From assembly GCA_910588845.1 (NCBI GenBank), contig CAJURU010000007.1:1-64000 (forward strand): a DNA stretch of 64,000 nt. The letters are read 5' to 3'. Under the pieces are notes generated by a model, which did no database searches, had not been told where the DNA came from, and saw nothing but the letters and a program-made list of their open reading frames with translations. Position 1 is the stretch's first letter. Each line of letters starts with the position of its first letter. Of this stretch, positions 59,605 to 64,000 are shown piece by piece. The stretch is from an uncultured Lachnospiraceae bacterium (GTDB lineage Bacteria; Bacillota; Clostridia; Lachnospirales; Lachnospiraceae). A program made the position numbers and the translations under genes.

Positions 59605-61434
59605 ATGAAACAGAAAATCAGGTTCCTTATCGGACGCATCAAGGCCGGGCGCCTCGGGGAAATGCGCCGCCAGACCATCTGGATTTATCAGTACGCCAGA
59701 CATTACTGGCTGACGATGATATTCTATACGCTGCTCGGCATGGTGGGGACTGTCGTTGCCCTGCTTACAAGCCTGGTTTCCAAAGACTTAGTCGATATCA
59801 TCACCGGACACCAGACTGGTGAAATTGTCAAAACGTTTTCCATTATGATTGGCCTGAACGTGGGAACGACGTTCTTAAATCAGATTTCCGAATACGCTTC
59901 CACCTACCTGAGCCTGAAAGTGGATTCTGAAATCAAAGCCGATATTTTCTCGAAAATTCTGGTGACAGACTGGGAATCCCTGACCACTTACCATACCGGC
60001 GATTTGTTGACGCGCTGGGGCTCGGACGCCTCGGCAATTTCCAACGGCATCCTTAATTTTTTGCCGAATGCCATCATCTACATTTTCCGCTTCATCAGCG
60101 CCTTTGCTATGGTCATTTATTACGACCCCTCGTTTGCCATATTTGCATTCCTTGGTATGCCGGTAAGCCTGCTGCTCTCCAAGACGCTTTTAAACCGCAT
60201 GGTGAACAACAACAAGCGCAGCGCCGCTATGGGCGCAAAAATGTCCGGCTTTAACCAGGAGACGTTTTCTAATATACAGACCATCAAGGCTTTTGATTTG
60301 ATCCATCTGTATGTTGCGCGATTAAAACAACTGCAAAAAGAATATATTACGATGAAGCTTGATTTTCAGAAAATGTCTATGGGTACATCCCTGCTGCTGT
60401 CTACGGTTGCGCTTCTCGTCTCCTACGCCTCCTATGGCTGGGGGATTTACCGCGTATTTACCAACGCCATCAGCTACGGTACTATGACGATGTTTTTAAG
60501 TCTCTCCGGCACACTGACCGGCACGCTGCATAATTTAACTTCACTTGTACCGACCATCATCGGCCTCACGACCTCCGCCGGCCGCCTGATGGACATTATT
60601 GAGATGCCAAGAGAAGATTACAGCCAGAACGAAGAAGTGGATCAGTTCTTTCAGGCGCACCGCGGCAACGGCATCAGCCTCTATGTCAATAACCTGGAAT
60701 ACGCCTACAACAATGGCACCCAGGTATTTGAGGGCGCGTCTTTAGAAGCACATCCGCACGAGGTCGTCGCCCTGGTGGGGCCGTCCGGTGAAGGAAAGAC
60801 AACGATGATTCGCTTGATTCTCTCGCTGATGCGTTCTCAGAACGGCACCGCCGCGCTTTGCGGAAATCGCGGACAAGTCACGCCTGCTTCCGCCAACAGC
60901 ATAGAAGCAGACAGCGCAGACGCAGACAATGAAAACAGCGATACGATTCCCTTAACGCCCTCCACCCGCAAGCTCTTCTCCTATGTACCGCAGGGTAATA
61001 CCATGTTTTCCGGTACCATCGCCGAAAATATGCGTAATGTGAAACCAGACGCCACCAAGGAGGAGATCATTGACGCCCTGAAATTATCCTGCGCCTGGGA
61101 TTTTGTCAATAAACTCCCAGACGGCATTGACAGCAAAATTAAGGAACGCGGCGGCGGTTTTTCCGAAGGGCAGGCACAGAGGCTTTCCATCGCCCGGGCG
61201 CTGCTGCGCCGCTCGCCAATTCTGCTGCTGGATGAGGCGACCTCTGCGCTGGATGTCGCTACCGAGCGCAAGGTTCTTAAGAATATCATGGCGGACGAAT
61301 ATCCGCGCACCTGTATCGTGACGACGCACCGCCCCTCTGTGCTCAATATCTGCGAGCGTGTCTATGCCATTCGCGATAAGAAATGTGTTGTTTTAAAGGA
61401 AGAGGAAATTGAGGAGATGGTAAACGGGTTCTGA
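59605..61434 (+). CDS. ABC exporter, fused membrane and ATPase domains
   Basis: 609 residues. Six-helix exporter domain (about 25-330) and nucleotide-binding domain (about 350-590). Walker A GPSGEGKTT is near residue 391, with a variable acidic insert (ANSIEADSADADNENSDT) before the Q loop YVPQGNTMF. Signature FSEGQAQRLSIARAL, Walker B ILLLDEATSALD, switch TTHRPSV. No N-terminal C39 peptidase, so it would not cleave a double-glycine leader. ATG 59605 is used; TTG 59587 is an alternative. The likely cargo is the protein at 58991. Confidence 0.93.
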   Translation: MKQKIRFLIGRIKAGRLGEMRRQTIWIYQYARHYWLTMIFYTLLGMVGTVVALLTSLVSKDLVDIITGHQTGEIVKTFSIMIGLNVGTTFLNQISEYASTYLSLKVDSEIKADIFSKILVTDWESLTTYHTGDLLTRWGSDASAISNGILNFLPNAIIYIFRFISAFAMVIYYDPSFAIFAFLGMPVSLLLSKTLLNRMVNNNKRSAAMGAKMSGFNQETFSNIQTIKAFDLIHLYVARLKQLQKEYITMKLDFQKMSMGTSLLLSTVALLVSYASYGWGIYRVFTNAISYGTMTMFLSLSGTLTGTLHNLTSLVPTIIGLTTSAGRLMDIIEMPREDYSQNEEVDQFFQAHRGNGISLYVNNLEYAYNNGTQVFEGASLEAHPHEVVALVGPSGEGKTTMIRLILSLMRSQNGTAALCGNRGQVTPASANSIEADSADADNENSDTIPLTPSTRKLFSYVPQGNTMFSGTIAENMRNVKPDATKEEIIDALKLSCAWDFVNKLPDGIDSKIKERGGGFSEGQAQRLSIARALLRRSPILLLDEATSALDVATERKVLKNIMADEYPRTCIVTTHRPSVLNICERVYAIRDKKCVVLKEEEIEEMVNGF

Positions 61435-61465
61435 TTGTTCAGCGCCTGATATGCGCCCATTTTCC

Positions 61466-62674
61466 CTAAAACAATTTCATCCTGTCAATCAGTTTGCTCC
61501 GCCTGCGCGCCTCCTTTAAAATATCCAGTCCCTTGACTTTACGGACTGTGCGGTTATTTTGTATAAATCGCACAAGCGTCGTCACCCACAAAAACGGCCA
61601 CAACAGAAACACCTTTCCAGCGCTTGGATAATTCAAATGCATCTGATGATGAAATTCACGCACATAAGCGGCAAGCCCAGTCCCCCGCATGGCAACCATG
61701 CGTTCCTGGACACCGTGTCCAAATTCGCCGGAAACAAACACCTCATCCATAAAATCCTCCGCAAGCTGCTGCAATTCTGAGCCTCCCAGCAAAAATGACA
61801 CATTTTCTTCCGCAAGGCCCAGATAAAGCACACACGCTTCTGTCAGCGCCTCGACAAACACCTGCGTCCCACTCTCCCGAACCAGGCGCAAAAAAGTCTC
61901 TTTCTCCTTTGCAGCTATCTCACGATTCCAAAACACCGTCCAATCGCAAAGAAATTTAAGTCCAAAACCTGCCCGCAGAAAATGCTGCAACATATGGACG
62001 ATTAGATAAAACGCATGGTAAGCATCCGCAGGCTGATAAAATGTAACGCCCCAGGAATCATTTTCTTGCACATGTTCATCATACTCCGCCAACAGCGTCT
62101 CAAGATAACGGTTCATTTTTCCACTCTCAAATGGCTCCGCCAGAATTCGGTGCAGCTCCACGCAGATACCCTCTTGATTTTTCAGTTCAACATGATGAAG
62201 TGCAGATTGACATTCACACTTCACGAACTTCGCTCCTTCCAGCAGTTTCACTGCACGCCCAAAATCTTTGTCCCGCGGAATCAAAATATCCACATCCCCG
62301 GATTTGCGCAGCTCCGGTACCGGATAATAAGAGGCAGTTGCCGCCCCTTTCAGAAGAATGGCGCGTATACCTTCTCTCTCTAAAAGCTGCGTGATATATT
62401 TTGCCAGAAACAATAACCTATAATTAGCGCGTGCAGCCGTAACCGCCGCCTGCCGTATTGGCTGCATAAAATCCGCGAATCGTGTATCGTCAATCCACTC
62501 CTCTCCTTCGTAAGCATCAAAAAGAAGCGGCAATACTGCATGATTCCTTGCCGTTTCCATAAGTACGCGTTTCGCGTACTCTCCGCCAGGCGGCTGTAGA
62601 CGTCCCCGATTTTCCTGTGGATTTAATGATTGCCTTAATGCATCAAGCAGCAGCTTTTCCGTCTCCTTGCGCAA
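61466..62674 (-). CDS. PF14907-type nucleotidyltransferase family protein
   Basis: 402 residues. The nucleotidyltransferase core is IRAILLKGAATASYYPVPELRKSGDVDILIP (KG loop at 109-110, DVD at 127-129), then VELHRILAEP as the third acidic strand, and a helical C-terminal half. This matches the uncharacterised NTP_transf_5 family often seen with RiPP, ABC exporter or polysaccharide genes. TTG start at 62674 has AAAGGAGGG six bases ahead. Convergent with the ABC exporter gene, 31 bases apart, and behind the flippase gene in one unit. Confidence 0.87.
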   Translation of the reverse strand: MRKETEKLLLDALRQSLNPQENRGRLQPPGGEYAKRVLMETARNHAVLPLLFDAYEGEEWIDDTRFADFMQPIRQAAVTAARANYRLLFLAKYITQLLEREGIRAILLKGAATASYYPVPELRKSGDVDILIPRDKDFGRAVKLLEGAKFVKCECQSALHHVELKNQEGICVELHRILAEPFESGKMNRYLETLLAEYDEHVQENDSWGVTFYQPADAYHAFYLIVHMLQHFLRAGFGLKFLCDWTVFWNREIAAKEKETFLRLVRESGTQVFVEALTEACVLYLGLAEENVSFLLGGSELQQLAEDFMDEVFVSGEFGHGVQERMVAMRGTGLAAYVREFHHQMHLNYPSAGKVFLLWPFLWVTTLVRFIQNNRTVRKVKGLDILKEARRRSKLIDRMKLF

Positions 62675-62704
62675 TGATATCCCTCCTTTTCCCCTGCCAG
62701 TTCT

Positions 62705-64000
62705 CTAACGATGTCTCTTTGCCAGCGTTTTTGCCTTGCCCAACAGGAAACGGAATTCCCTGCTCCTGCCATAGACGATAAGAAACCAGGCATTCGGCGC
62801 CACGATACATAGAACAAGCCGTCCTGTAAGGATTTGCCACAAATCGTTTATGCCCACAACCACCAACTCCCGGCACAGCCAGTCTGTGGCAAGCCAGCCG
62901 GCCGCTATTACAACCACATACAGAATGTAACGCCCAAAATAACCGGCGCAGGATTTATGGAATCCATGTTTGTACAGCACGTACGGTTCCACCCACAGCG
63001 AAGTCAGCGCCATACTCAACAACGTTCCCAGAAACACACCGGTCAGTCCCAGCCAGTTTACCAGCAGCAGAGACAACCCCAGATTTAACACGGCCTCCGC
63101 AACCGCTTTATGCCTGTCATACCAGAATAAGCCCATGGAATCGCGAAATGTCAGCGTCGCGTTTCGCATACCGTTGAGGAAAAAATTTACACAGAGCACA
63201 AATACCGTTACATCCGGGAATACATACTGTTTTCCAAAACTGATTTCAATAAACGGATTCAAGAGCTCAAATAAGCAGATAAACGCAAATCCATACATCC
63301 ACTGTCCGATAAAGAAAACAGCCTCAAACACCTGCCGTACATGTCCCTCATCCTCCGTCACACCCAGATTTCCTACACTCGCCGTAATGCCTTGATATAC
63401 TTGATTCAACATCTGGCGCACAGAACCAATCAAAAGATAATAGTTGGAGTATCCGCCCACGCTGGCAAGTCCCACAAAAGCAGACAGCAGCAGATTGTCG
63501 GTATTATTGACAATCACGGCGCCGATCTTGTGCATCAACATTGCCCGGATATTAGAGAAAATCCCTTTTTTCTCCTGTTCAGTAAGAGGAGCCGCATCCT
63601 TGTCCTTCAAATATGGATAACGCTTATCTGCACGCACAGAAATACATACATTGCACAAAACTGTGGTGGCTATATTGATAAGCAAAAAGAGGATAAAATC
63701 ATGGTAGACGACAAGCACAAAAATCTGCAATACATCCTGCAATACCCACGACATCGTCTGATAAAAGGTGCCGATATAGAGAAGCTGGTGCGCATCCATC
63801 AGCGTCTTTTTGTAAATTAACAGATAAGAGCAGACCGTATTTACAAGATAGAGGATATAAATCAAAGTCAAATGCTCTACATTCTCATAATCCTTGATAA
63901 ACACGTCCATAAAGGGAATCAGCAGCGCGCCTGCCACCGCCACAATCACAGCCACCGCCCGGTAAAACTGCCGGAAAAGCTTCATCAATGACTTTTGTTT
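62705..64000 (-). CDS. polysaccharide (Wzx/MATE-like) flippase, 5' end beyond the window
   Basis: At least 431 residues, with the frame open to the right edge, so the N-terminal portion is missing. Ten or more helices in the oligosaccharide-flippase pattern: LIYILYLVNTVCSYLLIYKKTLMDAHQ, VNNTDNLLLSAFVGLASVGGYSNYYLLIGSVRQML, and FFLNGMRNATLTFRDSMGLFWYDRHKAVAEAVLNLGLSLLLV. Family members move lipid-linked repeat units across the membrane. It leads into the nucleotidyltransferase gene after 30 bases, so an exopolysaccharide locus probably continues to the right. Confidence 0.92.
   Translation of the reverse strand, partial: KQKSLMKLFRQFYRAVAVIVAVAGALLIPFMDVFIKDYENVEHLTLIYILYLVNTVCSYLLIYKKTLMDAHQLLYIGTFYQTMSWVLQDVLQIFVLVVYHDFILFLLINIATTVLCNVCISVRADKRYPYLKDKDAAPLTEQEKKGIFSNIRAMLMHKIGAVIVNNTDNLLLSAFVGLASVGGYSNYYLLIGSVRQMLNQVYQGITASVGNLGVTEDEGHVRQVFEAVFFIGQWMYGFAFICLFELLNPFIEISFGKQYVFPDVTVFVLCVNFFLNGMRNATLTFRDSMGLFWYDRHKAVAEAVLNLGLSLLLVNWLGLTGVFLGTLLSMALTSLWVEPYVLYKHGFHKSCAGYFGRYILYVVVIAAGWLATDWLCRELVVVGINDLWQILTGRLVLCIVAPNAWFLIVYGRSREFRFLLGKAKTLAKRHR

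Overview
The window looks like a chromosomal segment of a Gram-positive anaerobe of the class Clostridia, most likely a member of the Lachnospiraceae; I cannot fix the genus. The reasons are the Firmicutes-type 5' end of a 16S rRNA gene, strong AGGAGG ribosome binding sites, TTGACA/TATAAT promoters, a Na+-type F-ATPase c subunit, iron-sulfur fumarase, MecA, CwlD, GdpP and an XrtG exosortase locus. Most genes lie on the minus strand.

Layout. 1-1.3 kb: 5' part of a 16S rRNA gene and a tRNA-Ser, each with its own promoter. 1.3-2.3 kb: an unrecognised coiled-coil protein behind a sigma-28-like promoter and a GGA-loop leader hairpin. 2.4-7.5 kb: two-subunit fumarase, a diguanylate cyclase, and a DUF4173/YozG-like/DUF2975 unit whose promoter carries a 45-bp palindrome. 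7.5-17.6 kb: a surface/ABC-transporter operon (lipoprotein, two permeases, ATPase, two anchored extracellular proteins), a BIG2-repeat secreted protein and an OmpR-type two-component system. A shared direct repeat suggests that the regulator controls both itself and the transporter operon. 17.6-19.4 kb: an AT-rich two-gene module (AAA ATPase plus RloB-like protein), probably anti-phage defence.

19.6-30.4 kb: one long minus-strand unit, sua5 - LMW-phosphatase-like - upp - dCMP deaminase - atpZ - atpI - atpB-E-F-H-A-G-D-C. Its leader and several gaps hold repeats and hairpins, including an in-frame 84-bp duplication that forms a 52-codon ORF between atpD and atpC. 30.4-43 kb: cwlD, a radical-SAM protein, mutM, a NifX-like protein, an SGNH hydrolase, DUF3021/LytTR, an ABC-2 exporter, a GH18 protein, mecA, a roughly 1-kb gene-poor stretch, DUF1858, an 8Fe-8S-type ferredoxin and VanZ. 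43-47.7 kb: a MerR-type regulator, dnaB, rplI, gdpP.

47.7-58.8 kb: a complete XrtG (Gram-positive exosortase) operon: two 6-pyruvoyl-tetrahydropterin-synthase-like proteins, a surface protein with a C-terminal sorting-type tail, a large PTPS_related membrane protein, XrtG, a family 2 glycosyltransferase, a two-TM protein with a degenerate GGDEF-like end, and a lipoprotein glycosidase. It reads directly into gdpP. 59-64 kb: a small cysteine-containing protein with a conserved-looking N-terminal block, then an intrinsic terminator and an ABC exporter. Convergent to these are a PF14907-type nucleotidyltransferase and a polysaccharide flippase that runs off the window. The last two regions together suggest an envelope glycan and surface-protein export locus and are the best candidates for poorly described biology here.
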